Source: Crotophaga sulcirostris (taxonomy: Eukaryota > Chordata > Aves > Cuculiformes > Crotophagidae). Taken from it: a DNA stretch of 64,000 nucleotides. The notes under the pieces are model-generated. The model saw only the letters and a list, made by a program, of their open reading frames with translations. It had not been told where the DNA came from and made no database searches. The translations under genes and the position numbers were made by a program. The stretch lies in assembly GCA_013397455.1 (NCBI GenBank), contig VYZB01000219.1, positions 1,439,266-1,503,265 on the forward strand, given 5' to 3'. Position 1 is the stretch's first letter; each line of letters opens with the position of its first letter. Shown here in pieces: positions 18,773 through 29,900 of the stretch.

Positions 18773-20339
18773 TTGGTGCTGTTTTTTGTTCTCTCCATCC
18801 AGCACAGGATGAAAATACATTTTAATTTTTTAAGTGTCCAAAACATGCTGAAGGTGTCAAGAGAAAATAACATTGCTGGAATAACCTGACAATGTGTCTA
18901 CAGAGTTTTTGCCAGAGAAATAAATGCATTGAAGATGTCTAATTTAGGAAATAAATACGTAGAAGGGTTTATGGGGTTTGGAGGTTTTTTTTTATATTGG
19001 GGCACCAGAGCTTTGAAACAGTATTTCAGTCACCCCAGCACAGCTGGGCTGGGAGAAGCCAGAGTGGGGGCAGGGATGGCCCAGGGGTGCCAGGCAAGAC
19101 AGCAGAGTTCACACCCCCAAAACTGTGAGCAATTGTTTGGACAAAGTGAAAGGAACCTCAGTTAAAGGGGGGCTCTGGTAAGGTGGCAGCCTCAGGGCTG
19201 GGCACCTCTGTGAACCAGTCAGTTCAGATACAGTTTATTGAAATTTGCAGGAGTTTTCCTAATAACCCAAGGCTGACACTCTCTATTCTGTTCCCAGCTT
19301 GCAAATATCCTTCTGAATTTTATGTGCTGCTGGGATTTTTTGTAGCATTCATTTGACAGGAAATTTTATTCCATATTCAAGACCAGGTCCTGCTGTACTG
19401 GGGAGCAAGGGGTTTTATTAGTGGATTCACCAGCCTGTGTATGAAGAGATCAACTCTGTGATGGTTTCTGACACCTGAGAAATGGTTTCTGGTTCTCCTG
19501 GGAGACCCGACGAGCGATGCAACTTGTCTGACCTGGATGGGCAGCGGTCTGTGAGCAGAAGACAAGAGGGTCTGTGGAGGAGTGTGAAGGAAAGCGATGT
19601 CCTGTGGAGTGCAGAATGAGATCTTCTGCCTTTCTGAGCTTCAGGCCACAAGATCGTGTCCTGCTTTGTCACGTAGGAGGTGTCAGCTGCAGCAGCACAA
19701 CCCCAGTGCTGCAGGAAGGAGGCGCTGGAGAAGGTGAGTCAGACTCAGGCGCTGCAGCTGGCAGCCAGCTCGCTGCCAACACTCGCTTCTCCTCCTCCTC
19801 ATTTCCAAACTTTACCGAACCAAAAAAGCCACAGGGCAGAAAACTTGGGGTGCTGGATCCCGTGCATGGATCCCAAGCAGCTCTGTGCTCTCTGTGGGTG
19901 CTGGATGACCCCAAAGCAGCAGTGCCTGGTCCCTGGGCCCTGTGTCCATCTCCTGGGGAGCTGTGGCCCTGTGAGGAGCAGCCTTGGGACAGCCACACTG
20001 GCTTTGCTGCTCCATGTGGTCCTGCAGCGGGCAGCATCTCCTCCTTCACCCAAGGATGTGGGAGCGCTGCATTGACCTTTTTGCTTTTTTCCTTATTTAG
20101 AAATAATATTTTGAGTTCTGCTTGCTCCTGACCTCAGTATTTTAGGTGCTGTAGCAGGGCAGGATAAGGACTGGCTGCTTCTCTCTGGGTTTTTGGGCAG
20201 GGGTCAGCATCCTTCTGAATCTGCTCGTTCCGTCCAGATCTTTATAAAAATCATCAAACCTTGTGTCACCCCATTTTGCATACAAAATAATTCTTTGAAA
20301 GGAGAATAAACACTTCATAATTAAAATGCTGTCATCCCA
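18773..20339. other. intergenic sequence, no gene recognised
   Basis: GC-rich stretch with overlapping frames on both strands (for example 185 codons at 19574-20131). None resembles a known protein, and the antisense frames are equally long, so no gene is called. Confidence 0.65.
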
Positions 20340-20729
20340 GCCTGAGAGTTGGGGTTGTTAAGCCTGGAGAAGAGAAGGCTGTGGGGAGACCTTAGAGCAG
20401 CCTCCAGTACTGAAAGGGGCTCGAGGAAAGCTAGGGAGGGGCTCTTGATCAGGGACTGCAGGGATAGGATCAAGGGGGAACAGTTTTCAGCTAAAAGAGG
20501 GGAGATCTAGATTACATACTGGGAAGACATGTTTTGCTGTGAGGGTTGGGAGGCCCTGTCCCAGGTTGCCCAGAGGAGTGGTGGCTGCCCCATCCCTAGA
20601 AGTGTTCAAGGCCAGGGTGGATGAGGCTTTGATCTCCCTGATCCAGTGGGAGATGTCCCTGCCCATGGCAGGGGGGTGGAACAGAATGGGCTTTGAAATC
20701 CCTTCCAACCCAAACCAGTTTATGATTCC
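20340..20729 (+). repeat. CR1 fragment, sense orientation
   Basis: It starts at CCTGAGAGTTGGGGTTGTTA and follows the CR1 3' region to CCCTTCCAACCCAAACCAG. It belongs to the same subfamily as the copies at 18.4, 23.4 and 25.6 kb. Confidence 0.95.
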
Positions 20730-21049
20730 TGCCCTAAGAAAAATGTTTATTTTTATCTTTCTCCTGACAGCTGGAAGTTAAATAATTATTCTTCCAGCAG
20801 GAGCTGGAAATGGATCTGCTCATGCTTTCCTTGTGCTGTAACTTGTTACTGGCTATTGAGTAACCTCGCCCCCCCAGTCAAATGGCCAAGTAAACAATCT
20901 TAAGATCCTAAGATGAGGGGTTTAGTAAGCAGACTACATTAGGCTGGGGATTTCGGGAAGGCATCCAAACTTTGGGAATTGTTACCTATGGAGCTGCTGG
21001 AGAACATGAGCAGCTAGGTTCTGCTGGCTCCACAGCAAATCTGAAGTCT
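20730..21049. other. unique spacer between two CR1 copies
   Basis: About 320 bp with no recognisable feature. Confidence 0.7.
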
Positions 21050-21416
21050 GAAGAGGAGGAGGCTCAGAGGAGACCTTATTGTTCTCTATAACTACCTAAA
21101 AGGAGGTTGTAGTCAGGCAGGGGTTGGTCTCTTCTTTCAGGTGACCAGTGACAGAACTAGAGGGCATGGACTCAAGCTGTGTCAGGGAAAGTTTAGACTT
21201 GATATTAGGAAGAAGTTCTTCACTGAATTGGCCATTGGAATGCGCTGCTCAGGGAGGTGGTGGAGTCACCAACCCTGGAGGTGTTTAAGGGTAGATTGGA
21301 TGAGGCACTCAGTGCCATGGTTTAGATGATGGGTTGGTGTTAGTGTTGAGTTATAGGTTGGACTTGATGATCTCAGAGGTCCTTTCCAACCTTGTGATAC
21401 TGTGATACTGTGATTT
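21050..21416 (+). repeat. CR1 fragment of the TACTGTGA-tailed subfamily
   Basis: The sense CR1 sequence contains ACTAGAGGGCATGGACTCAA and AGGTCCTTTCCAACCTTGTG. It ends in two TGATACTG repeats followed by TGATTTT. It is the same subfamily as the copies at 6.0, 37.5, 61.3 and probably 63.9 kb. Confidence 0.95.
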
Positions 21417-22621
21417 TGCCACACTTGTCTCTTCTTTTTCTTCTTTTCCCACCTGTCTGCAGCCTGGCTGGGTCAGCAGCAGGACTGGGGGCAGCGTCCC
21501 TGCCTGTGGGGATGGAGCAGCCTGTCTGGGAGGCACCGCAGTGGGTCGCTTTTATCTTTGTCCCGTGGGTGTTTACCATCAAGGAGGATCCCTGGAATAA
21601 GGGACAAGCTGTCATGATGATTGCCATTCGACTGAGCTATTAGAGGCCTAAAAACTGGCGGAAAGTGGACACAGGCTTTGAAATGATTCACAAAACAGAT
21701 GTGGGGTGAAACAAATCAGATTATTTTCTAACTGGGAAATATTTCTATGCTGTGTCAGTCTGAAAATCTTCCCCCAGGTGCTGTGGTCCATGGCAGCGTG
21801 AGCCAGAGCCAGACCTGTCCATATGGGAGGTGAAGTTGGAGGGGATTAGGGAGCAAATTAGGGGCTGGGCAGGCTCTGAGGTCTCTGCTGGAAACCAGTA
21901 CCTCATGTGATGAACTTACAGGCCATGTGGACTTGAGAAGGTGGCCGTGTTCTGGTGGAGGTGGTTGCCTTGGGGTGGTGGGCTGGGGTGGGGCTGCATC
22001 CCGCGGCATTTCCAGCTCACTGGGGCAGCCTCTTACCCCTGCGCAGAGCGGACACTGTGACTTGGATGCCATGAAAGGGCAGTGCTGGTCTGGGACCCCC
22101 AGTACAAGCTTTCCAGGGTTTTATTAAGCACAAGATTAATTTTGCTTCGGTACAATGAGGATGACAACAACCTTAATTAATTCTTGTCTTCTTGCACAAT
22201 GTGAAGGTTTCCTTGGCGCCGGGGCTTTCCCTCTTGAACTTCCCCCTCATCCTCCCAGGAAAACTGGCAGAGCGAGTCCTCTTAGACTGAAACTGCCCCA
22301 CCACCCTGGTGTGCTTCCACCTGAGGAAGGTCAGGGTTAACGCTTAATGACCGGCTTTGTCCCTGCTTTGCTGAGATCTGTCAGCAAATTGTGATACACA
22401 CAAGTGTGGTGGAGTTACTGATGCAGCGTGGGTTACCCTGAGTTCAGAGCACACTCCCAGAGTTGTGTTCCTCAACTTACTGCAGGTGTGCAGACCATGT
22501 GGGCATGGGAACACAGTGCTCAGCTTCAGCAGAACCCAGTGGTTTTGTATCTTGGCATGAATTTATCAAAAACCTGATTTTTCATTCATCTAATAAGACC
22601 TTGCCATGGACACACTGCTCA
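21417..22621. other. intergenic sequence, no gene recognised
   Basis: No exon or repeat is recognised. It ends at the target-site duplication of the LTR. Confidence 0.65.
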
Positions 22622-22626
22622 GTCCT
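22622..22626 (+). repeat. 5' copy of the LTR target-site duplication (GTCCT)
   Basis: GTCCT directly precedes the TGTAATAG start of the LTR and is repeated at 23217-23221 after its CACA end. Confidence 0.75.
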
Positions 22627-23216
22627 TGTAATAGATAAATAGAAGTTTTGCTTCCGCCAGATTGTGGTAGTTGAAATTAATAGGTGGTCGGGAAGAATGT
22701 AAGTTTCCAATTTCCCAATTAGGGGGGAAGGAGACAGGGATTTACCAGCCGTGAGAGGGATGGGATTTAGCCAGGTGTAAATCAAGGACACAGGAAGGCG
22801 CTGTGTGGACCATGGAATTTAGCAAAGCAATTAAGTAGCTAGATAGTGGCCTCCCCTCCTTTCCAGAGAGGGGTAGTTTATCTGTCAGTTTATAGTTAAA
22901 GAAAACAGATACAGGATCAAAGAATGGGAGGGTTTGCCAAATGTTCAAGTCTGCCTGCCCTTCTCCTGCAACCCCCCCAGAAGACCCTCCAGGGGGTGGT
23001 ATGCATGTATGGGAGAGGGGGGGTAACAAATGTAAATGAATCATGGGAACTTAGTTGAATGCGTATAAGTATCCTAAATAAATGTACTCGAGCAGGACAA
23101 ATATTGTGCATAGGGGAGGGTCCATCCTCTTATGCACTCAGTGCTGTAAATAAATTTCTTTGCTTCTAAGACTTTGTCCTCTCTAAAATTATATTTGTGA
23201 GCCGGTATTTCTCACA
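22627..23216 (+). mobile_element. solo LTR of an endogenous retrovirus
   Basis: The 590-bp element starts TG and ends CA, and is bounded by identical GTCCT 5-mers. It has the internal order of an LTR in + orientation: a TATA-like GCGTATAAG at 23061, AATAAA at 23077-23082 and 23149-23154, and a T-rich stretch leading to GCCGGTATTTCTCACA. No gag, pol or env lies beside it, so it is read as a solo LTR left after recombination between two LTRs. The family is not assigned; a 5-bp duplication fits several avian ERV groups. Confidence 0.8.
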
Positions 23217-23221
23217 GTCCT
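23217..23221 (+). repeat. 3' copy of the LTR target-site duplication (GTCCT)
   Basis: Matches 22622-22626 exactly and marks the downstream insertion edge. Confidence 0.75.
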
Positions 23222-23443
23222 GAAAGGCTCTAAAATCATGAGTTGCTCAGGAACAATTTTACTTTAATTTACAGATAGAGTATCAATATCCCTTGCTCTT
23301 GCTTTTCTTGGTGTTCTGCACTATGTATAGCATTTTTGATTTTGACTTTTTTATAATGCTTTCGTTAATAATTTTCAATATTCTTCTCTTTCCTTCACTG
23401 CATATAAATTGTTTTTTCCACAGAACTGAAGCAGACTACAGAA

Positions 23444-23903
23444 CTCGTGGTCCACAGGAGGCCACAGAGATGTTCCCAGGGCTGGAGCACCTCCTGTACA
23501 GGACAGGCTGAGAGAGTTGGGGTTGTCCAGGGTAGAGAAGAGAAGGCTGTGGGGAGACCTTAGAGCATTCTCCCAGTACTGAAAGGGGCTCCAGGAAAGC
23601 TGGGGAGGGGCTCTTGATCAGGGAGTGTAGGGATAGGATGAAGGGGGAAGGGTTTTCAGCTGCAAGAGGGGAGATTGAGATGAGATCTTAGAGAGAAATG
23701 TTTTGCTGTGAGGGTGAGGGTGGGGAGGCCCTGTCCCAGGTTTCCCAGATAAGTGGTGGCTGCCCCATTGCTGGAGGTGTTCAAGGCCAGGTTGGATGGG
23801 GCTTTGAGCCCCCTGACCCAGTGGGAGGTGTCCCTGCCCATGGCCGGGGGTTTGGAACTGGATGGGCTTTGAAATCCCTTCCAATCCAAAGCATTCTATG
23901 ACT
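23444..23903 (+). repeat. CR1 fragment, sense orientation
   Basis: It runs from GTCCACAGGAGGCCACAGAG through TTGATCAGGGAGTGTAGGGA to CCCTTCCAATCCAAAGCATT. It ends with the ATTCTATGACTC tail. This is the most complete of the + strand copies in this part of the window. Confidence 0.95.
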
Positions 23904-25248
23904 CAAACTCAAGTTCCATCTGATAGCTCATGCCACAGTTTGAGGTCATGCCTGCTGCTGTAGCATCCATCTTTGTGACGCATTAACCATTCAGACCACC
24001 AAAATGAGACCACAGATTTACTCGTTCTTCAAATAAATGGAGGATTTTTTCCTTGTTTTCTCTACCTGTCTTTTTTTTTTTTTTTTTTTTTCCCTATGCC
24101 CTGGGCAATCCTTTCCTTTCAGAAAACTGGCCTGACTGTACAGCTGTACTTTGGAAAGCACCACATAGAACAATACTGTGCTGGTCAGCAGATCTCTCCC
24201 CTGCATATATTTAGACTGAGACATGCTGATTTTTTACTTTGGTGTCACAAACAAATATCTGCTGCTTTGTTTGATCTCCAGAGCGAACATCTGATTACAG
24301 GGAGAGCAAAAGCAAGCTGGATTTCATCCCATCTTATTCTCGATGACACCTTTGTGAGCTTGCAGCATGGAGGACAGGGTATAATTTGACCTGCGAGTCC
24401 TTCGTTGTATGTTGTGATTCAAAGGTGGAAAGAATTCAGCTCAGCTGTCAACCCAGGTGCCCAGGTTTGACAGGAAAAGCCAAATTTTCTTTGACATGGA
24501 AATGGATTGTGTCTGGGTAAGGGTCTGTGGGACATTAGCACACGTGTGCAAGTTTGGGCTTTGTAGTCCCAGTTAGTGGGACACTGGAGCAACAGCAGAT
24601 TTGGTCTTTGCTTTGTCCAGCATGTAAACAGGGCAGCTTTTGGGGCACATCAAGGCGTCACCCCCTGATACCAAGCAGCAGTAGTTTGATGGGGAGACCT
24701 CCTGCTCCTGAGTTATGTTCTTAAATGCCATGAAAAGAGTCTAGATCTCATGGTTAAGTACCCTTTTAAGCATTTTTGAAAGAGTAAAATACATTTCTGC
24801 TGAGGTTAATGTCTTGTAAAGCAGGCGAGTTGTCAAGAAGAGAGGATTTTGCACCATACTCTGTTTCTTAACCATTTGGCAGAAATTTAAACAGGTAACA
24901 GAAAAAAAAATGCTTAGCAGGAAACTACTGCGTCCACTTTCAGAGTCGCTTGTGCTGTGCTGTTACACCAGGTTGCTGCTTACGACAGTTTTGCTTCCAA
25001 TTTCCAATGCCTACAAATACATTTGGCCCCTGCTGTGTCATCAGATTGCAGCCAGCATGCCCTTGGCCACCCAAAGCACCTGAGCTTTCAGTGCTGCCCA
25101 TCCTGTAATCCCACCTGACGCTCATTCCAGCGAGCTTCCGGCAGCCTGCAAGTGCTTGGTGCCTCTCCATGGCAGTGGTAGTGGAAGACGACAACACGTT
25201 GCAGTCTGCCAGCAGGATACAGACCCTAAAGGTTGTAAAAACTACTCA
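23904..25248. other. intergenic sequence, no gene recognised
   Basis: Contains a T21 tract at 24071-24091. No exon is recognised. An open frame of unknown status begins just to the right, on the minus strand (25249-25599). Confidence 0.65.
24071..24091 (+). repeat. poly(T) tract (T21)
   Basis: Twenty-one consecutive T residues. The flanks show no clear retrocopy on the minus strand. Confidence 0.9.
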
Positions 25249-25639
25249 TTGTGAACGGTTGTGATCAGCCACCACCTTATCCAGCATTTCCTTGCAAGTA
25301 CAGTGCATCTCCTTTTCAAGCTGTTGCATTCGGCCCTTTCCATCTTCATCTAACCTAGACTGAAGGCTTTCTCTGGCAAGGACCAGCTGTTTTCCAAATG
25401 TTGCATCTGGTAAATAACACTGTTTCACGACATCGAGGATGGGCTGGATCTTCACATGGAAAAGGGCTGGTCTGCTGAGCAGCTGGGGCAGCAAAGCAAG
25501 GAGAAATACTCTGGACACTATTGCCTGATGAAGTGATGGTAAGTTCTGAGGCAGAAGCCTGGACAGAATGGGACTTAGTAAATAAAACTGTTTATTAAAC
25601 TAACTGTAGAGCACGCAGAATCAACATATCATAATGCTT

Positions 25640-25911
25640 TCTCTTGATCAGGGAGTGCAGGGATATGACAAGGGGGAAGTGTTTTCAGCTGAAAGAGAGG
25701 AGATTGAGATGAGATCTTGGGAAGAAATGTTTTCCTATGAGGGTGGGGAGGCCCTGGCCCAGGTTGCCCAGAGAAGTGTTGGCTGCCCCATTGCTGGAGG
25801 TGTTCAAGGCCAGGTTGGATGGGGCTTTGAGCCCCCTGATCCAGTGGGAGGTGTCCCTGTCCACGGCACGGGGGGTGGAACTCGATGGGCTTTAAGGTTC
25901 TTTCCAACCTG
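25640..25911 (+). repeat. CR1 fragment, sense orientation
   Basis: It starts at TCTCTTGATCAGGGAGTGCA and follows the CR1 3' region to TTCTTTCCAACCTGGGATC. It lies directly upstream of the GC-rich minisatellite. Confidence 0.94.
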
Positions 25912-25959
25912 GGATCAGGGGCAAAGAGAAAAATAAGGTCCTCGGATGCTGGCAGGCAG

Positions 25960-26720
25960 TGGGTCCTGGGGCCCTGGGCCAGCACTTGGGCCACACTCCA
26001 GCCCATGGGCCGACCATGGCCTCTGTGCTCCTCTTTGACCCCTGGGCTGCTCCCCAGCCATAGGTCTGCCCTCAGCTCCTGGGTCACCCCTGGGCTCCCC
26101 CTCAGCCCCTGGGTTCTGCACACACCCCAACCCCCCCAGCTACTTCTGGGGCTCTGAGGGGCTTCCAGGACACCTTTCGGGCTCCCCTGGACCAACCCCA
26201 AGCTCTGTGGGGACACCAGGTTCCTCTCTATTCTCCCCTTTGACCCCTGGGCCACCCCAGGTTCTTTGTGGGACCCCCAGGGCCGCTCATGGGCTCCCCC
26301 TCAGCCCCTTGGCTGCCCCCTGGCTCTGGGAGGCCCCCGCGTTCCTCCTTGGCCCTGAGTTATCCTCGGGCTTTCCCGCAGGCCCCTGAGCTGCCCTCGA
26401 GCCTCTGCAGGGCACCTCCGGCCACTGGGCTGTTTTTGGAGCTCTGACAGGCTCCAAGGACACCCTTGGGCTCTCCTAGGCCGCCCCCAGGAGCTCCACT
26501 CCAGCCCCTGGACCAGCTCCGGGCTTTGCGGGGCCTCCAGGCTCCTCTTTGACACCCTGGGGCTCCTCCTCGGCCGCGGTGTTCTGCGGGGCCTCCAGGC
26601 TCCCCCACGGGTTCCCCTCCAGGCCCTCCCGACTCTGCGGAGCCCCTGGGGTCCCCCCGGCCCCTGAGCCGGCCCCGGGCCTCTGCAGGGCCCCTCCAGC
26701 TCCCCCCCAGGCCCCACCAT
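25960..26720. repeat. degenerate GC-rich minisatellite upstream of FBXW11
   Basis: A motif close to CTCTGCGGGGCCTCCAGG recurs about ten times, at roughly 26153, 26201, 26263, 26326, 26401, 26441, 26522, 26582, 26634 and 26682. Between repeats lies CCCCTGGGCTCCCCCTCAG-like sequence. The spacing varies from about 40 to 80 bp. The low stop-codon content creates long shadow frames on the minus strand (up to 269 codons), which are not genes. Confidence 0.75.
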
Positions 26721-26787
26721 GGCGCCCTCCTCCCGCTCCCCGCAGCAGCGCGCGAGCCGCGAGGCCCGCCGGGACGGCGTCCCCCGG

Positions 26788-26792
26788 CCAAT
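26788..26792 (+). promoter_or_regulatory. CCAAT box
   Basis: GGCCAATAGG lies about 125 bp upstream of the FBXW11 start codon, in the sense orientation typical of NF-Y sites in CpG-island promoters. Confidence 0.5.
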
Positions 26793-26821
26793 AGGAGCGC
26801 GCGTGGCGGCGGCCGGCGCCG

Positions 26822-26829
26822 TGACGTGA
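26822..26829 (+). promoter_or_regulatory. CRE-like site TGACGTGA
   Basis: TGACGTGA differs by one base from the full CREB/ATF palindrome TGACGTCA. It lies about 90 bp upstream of the FBXW11 start codon and about 30 bp after the CCAAT box. Confidence 0.5.
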
Positions 26830-26830
26830 G

Positions 26831-26847
26831 CACGCACGCACGCACGC
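26831..26847 (+). repeat. (CACG)4 microsatellite
   Basis: CACG is repeated four times just upstream of the FBXW11 leader. Confidence 0.85.
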
Positions 26848-26915
26848 AGGCGGAGCCGGGGGGGGGCGGTGTGGCCTGGCGGGCGCGGGGCGGCGGGGCT
26901 GGAGCTGCCGCCGCC

Positions 26916-26960
26916 ATGGAGCCCGAGGCGGTGATCGAGGACAAGACCATCGAGCTCATG
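26916..26960 (+). CDS. FBXW11: FBXW11 coding exon 1
   Basis: ATG sits in an ideal Kozak context (GCCGCCATGG). Fifteen codons give [15 protein letters not shown], and the exon ends in phase 0 before donor GTGAGCGA. The start is chosen because it is the known N-terminus of the protein and the first good ATG in the CpG island. Confidence 0.93.
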
Positions 26961-29900
26961 GTGAGCGAGCCCGCCGCCCGCGCGGTATCCCCCACCCCGC
27001 ACCGCTCCCGGGCCCCCGGGGCTCGCCCGGAGGCGGCTGCGGCGCCGGCCCCGCACCACCCCCCCCTTCCCCACCACCCCCGGCCTTCCCCGAATTCGCT
27101 GTGTTTGCACCCAAAATAAATAAACGGGGCGGGGGGGCGTTCTGAGCCCTCACCGTGAGGGGCCCCGACCTGGTTGGGGGCAGCTCCCGGGAGGCCCCGG
27201 CCCGGCTAACCCTGCGCTCGCCCATTGCCCCCGCTGGGGGCGTTTGTTACAACCCCTCGTTAGCCCTAAATTCGGGTGAGGGGAGAGGGGAGAAACGAGA
27301 GGATGCGAAAGGGGTTGGCTTTTAATGTGCGCAGATGATAAAATCAGAGAATCGTGGAACAGTTTGGGTTGGAAGGGACTTCAAAGCCCATCCAATTCCA
27401 GCCCCTCCCACTGGATCAGGGGGCTCAAAACCCCATCCAGCCTGGCCTTGCACACCTACAGGGATGGAGCAGCCACGAATCTTAGATCTCTGCAGCCAAA
27501 TATGAGGGGGCCCTAATTTTACTGCCTTTAGGGGTGAATAAAATGAAGGTAGGAGCCCAGGAAGAGTAATAATTACTAAATATCCCCTAATTTATTTGTC
27601 ATAAGCATAATTTGCTTTCACATGCAAAATTTCCTGCAGTACTGCAGAATGGAGTGGTAAGATGTGAATATTTGCTTCTAAGTCACTGACTGTGAGCTGA
27701 GTTCAGTGGAGACATTAAATGGGCTTTTAGCCAGTATCAGCCTTGCTAAACCAGCGCAGAAAATACAGACTTTCTATGAGTTGTCTGCTCTCAAGAAGCA
27801 GAAATTAAAAAAATGGGAGAAACCCGACCCCCCTTTGTGTTTCTGTGTTTGTTCCTGAAGAGTGGGACCGGTGGCTTAAAAGCTGTTTTCCTCCCTTCCT
27901 CACCCCGACCGATCGGGTGATCCTGCACTCACCCCTGGGTGCTGTCAGAGTGGGCTGCAGCCTGGTGGGTAAAGGCTGGGACAGCAAGGCAGGCATCCAG
28001 CACAGGAGGAGTTAGCTGCAGAGAAGATGCCTGCTAAATTCCTCAGGTGTAAAGTGGGTTCTAGTAGGCTTTGTTCTGCCTGGCACAGAGGGTTGCTAAA
28101 ACTCCTCAGCCTAGGGGTGTGTGAGATGCTAAAATAGGATTTGAGGCTGGAAGGTATGTTTCCCTCGCTCAACTTTCTTGCTCATCTGTTGTACATGCTC
28201 TGCCCTTATAGAAGTCTTTTCTCCTTGAAAAAAAGACAGAAACAAATGTAACTTATGCTGATAATTGTTTTACCCTGTTTACAGCTGGACCTGGAAAATG
28301 TGCTAATCGGTGCAAATATCAATGGTGTTATTAACATTTTTATTATGTAGTAGGAGGTTTAAGGAACAGACTTTTCTCTCTTTCACAAGGAATTGATAAA
28401 TGTGAAAATATATTAAGATGAACAATTAATTCTGTAGTTTCCAGTAGAAAATGGTACTCTGTAAAATGTTGTTTATGGTATAAAATGTAGTTGAATTTAA
28501 TTTCAACCTTAGCAAAGACTTGCCTAGAAACACTAGTGTTTGAGTGCAAATGCCTCACTAAAATCATTAAAAATTGTTCTGAAATGAAGACCTGGAGGAG
28601 GTTTTGCTACCTTATGTGTTGCAGAAGATAATCTTATCCAGAAGATTTGTTTAAATATATGAAGCAGGAGAAGAAGCCGTGTTGACTGAGTTCTCAGCCA
28701 GTGATTTCAGCATTGTACGTAAACTCTTGTATCAGCTGTTAATGCTGGCAACAAACATCCCTAAAGCGGGATTTGTCTTACCCTGTCAGATGCAGTGGGA
28801 AGCTTTGTTTTTAAAGAACATTATTGTTTAGTAAAAGCAGGATGTTTTATGCCCCTCTCTGGTACAGGAGATTGGTTTTGTGACACTTTGGATACTCGAT
28901 TTCTCCCCTCCAATGCCAAGGATGAATCTGTAGTAAATACAGGACCAAATATATGATGCAGGAGTTCTGAGGAGCAAATACAATGTAGTTCTGTGGCTGA
29001 TAAACAAGAGATAATGTGTCAACATGGTAACTGCATGGGAAGTTTCAGAACATCATGTTCTAGCTCTCGACTGTGCCTTCACTGGAGACATCATTTGCAT
29101 TTATTTAAAGAAGAATCAGTCACGGAAATAATACTGCTCTATTTTTAAGGCTGGAATCTAAGAGAAATATATTCAAGTTTCAGAACGACAACTTTCATTT
29201 GCTGTATGAGGTTTTAGCGAGTGTTCTGAAGTCACTATCTTTTAGTACAGCTTAAGGCTTTATATCTCTCCTTCTAGTTTTGTAAATCATGTAATCTGGC
29301 TGGTTTAAGGGTGATGAGCAATTGATTTAGTGATCGCATTTCCTGGCTTTCGTTTGCAGATGGCATCTACTTCTATATCTACCTCTGGGGGTGATTTTGA
29401 GAGGCACAAGGGCTCCAAGTTTGCCTGTGTTGGCTGCGGGAGGTCCAGATTGAGGTTAAGAGTCTATCTGATGGGGTTGGGTTTTGTTTAGATATCTTTG
29501 TTCTTATGCTGTCTCAGTTAAATGCTTTGCGTGAGTGGGCAAACTATTAGAAAATGAGTAGTGAGGAAGTAATCCAGAACAGATGGAGGGCTGACTGGAA
29601 TGATTGAAAGGGCTCTTTCTTCTCGTGGTTTTGATTTTCGCTGTGAAATTAGATAAATGTAACCTTTTTGCTCTTTTGAAGAAACAAACTTTTTCTTTCT
29701 TAACTTCGTGAAATAGGTTTTTACCTACAGATTTTAAGTTGTGTATAAAATGTGTTGTTTCATTGCATCAAACTCGTTACATGTGTTTGTCTTCAATACC
29801 TACTCAAAAGCCTTGTGCTTTTCACTGCTCACAAAGCTTCACTGAACCATACTTTTACCAGCAGACTTTCAAAGTAGTGGTAATTAGCTTCTTAGTTTGT

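Larger units (their letters stand above)
26720..27250 (+). promoter_or_regulatory. FBXW11: CpG-island promoter and 5' leader of FBXW11
   Basis: This very GC- and CpG-rich stretch surrounds the first coding exon. It contains a CCAAT box, a CRE-like site, a (CACG)n run and no obvious TATA box, which is typical of a housekeeping promoter. The transcription start is not defined by the sequence; it should lie between about 26.80 and 26.91 kb. Confidence 0.75.

Noticed and set aside
19574..20131. 185-codon + frame
   Set aside because: Equally long antisense frames, no domain, and GC-rich composition explain it.
25629..26255. Minus-strand open frame of 208 codons
   Set aside because: It is composed of antisense CR1 sequence followed by minisatellite and has no recognisable domain.
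26301..27110. Minus-strand open frame of 269 codons
   Set aside because: It lies in the GC-rich minisatellite and CpG island where stop codons are rare. The translation is low-complexity Gly/Arg/Pro, and overlapping frames are equally long.
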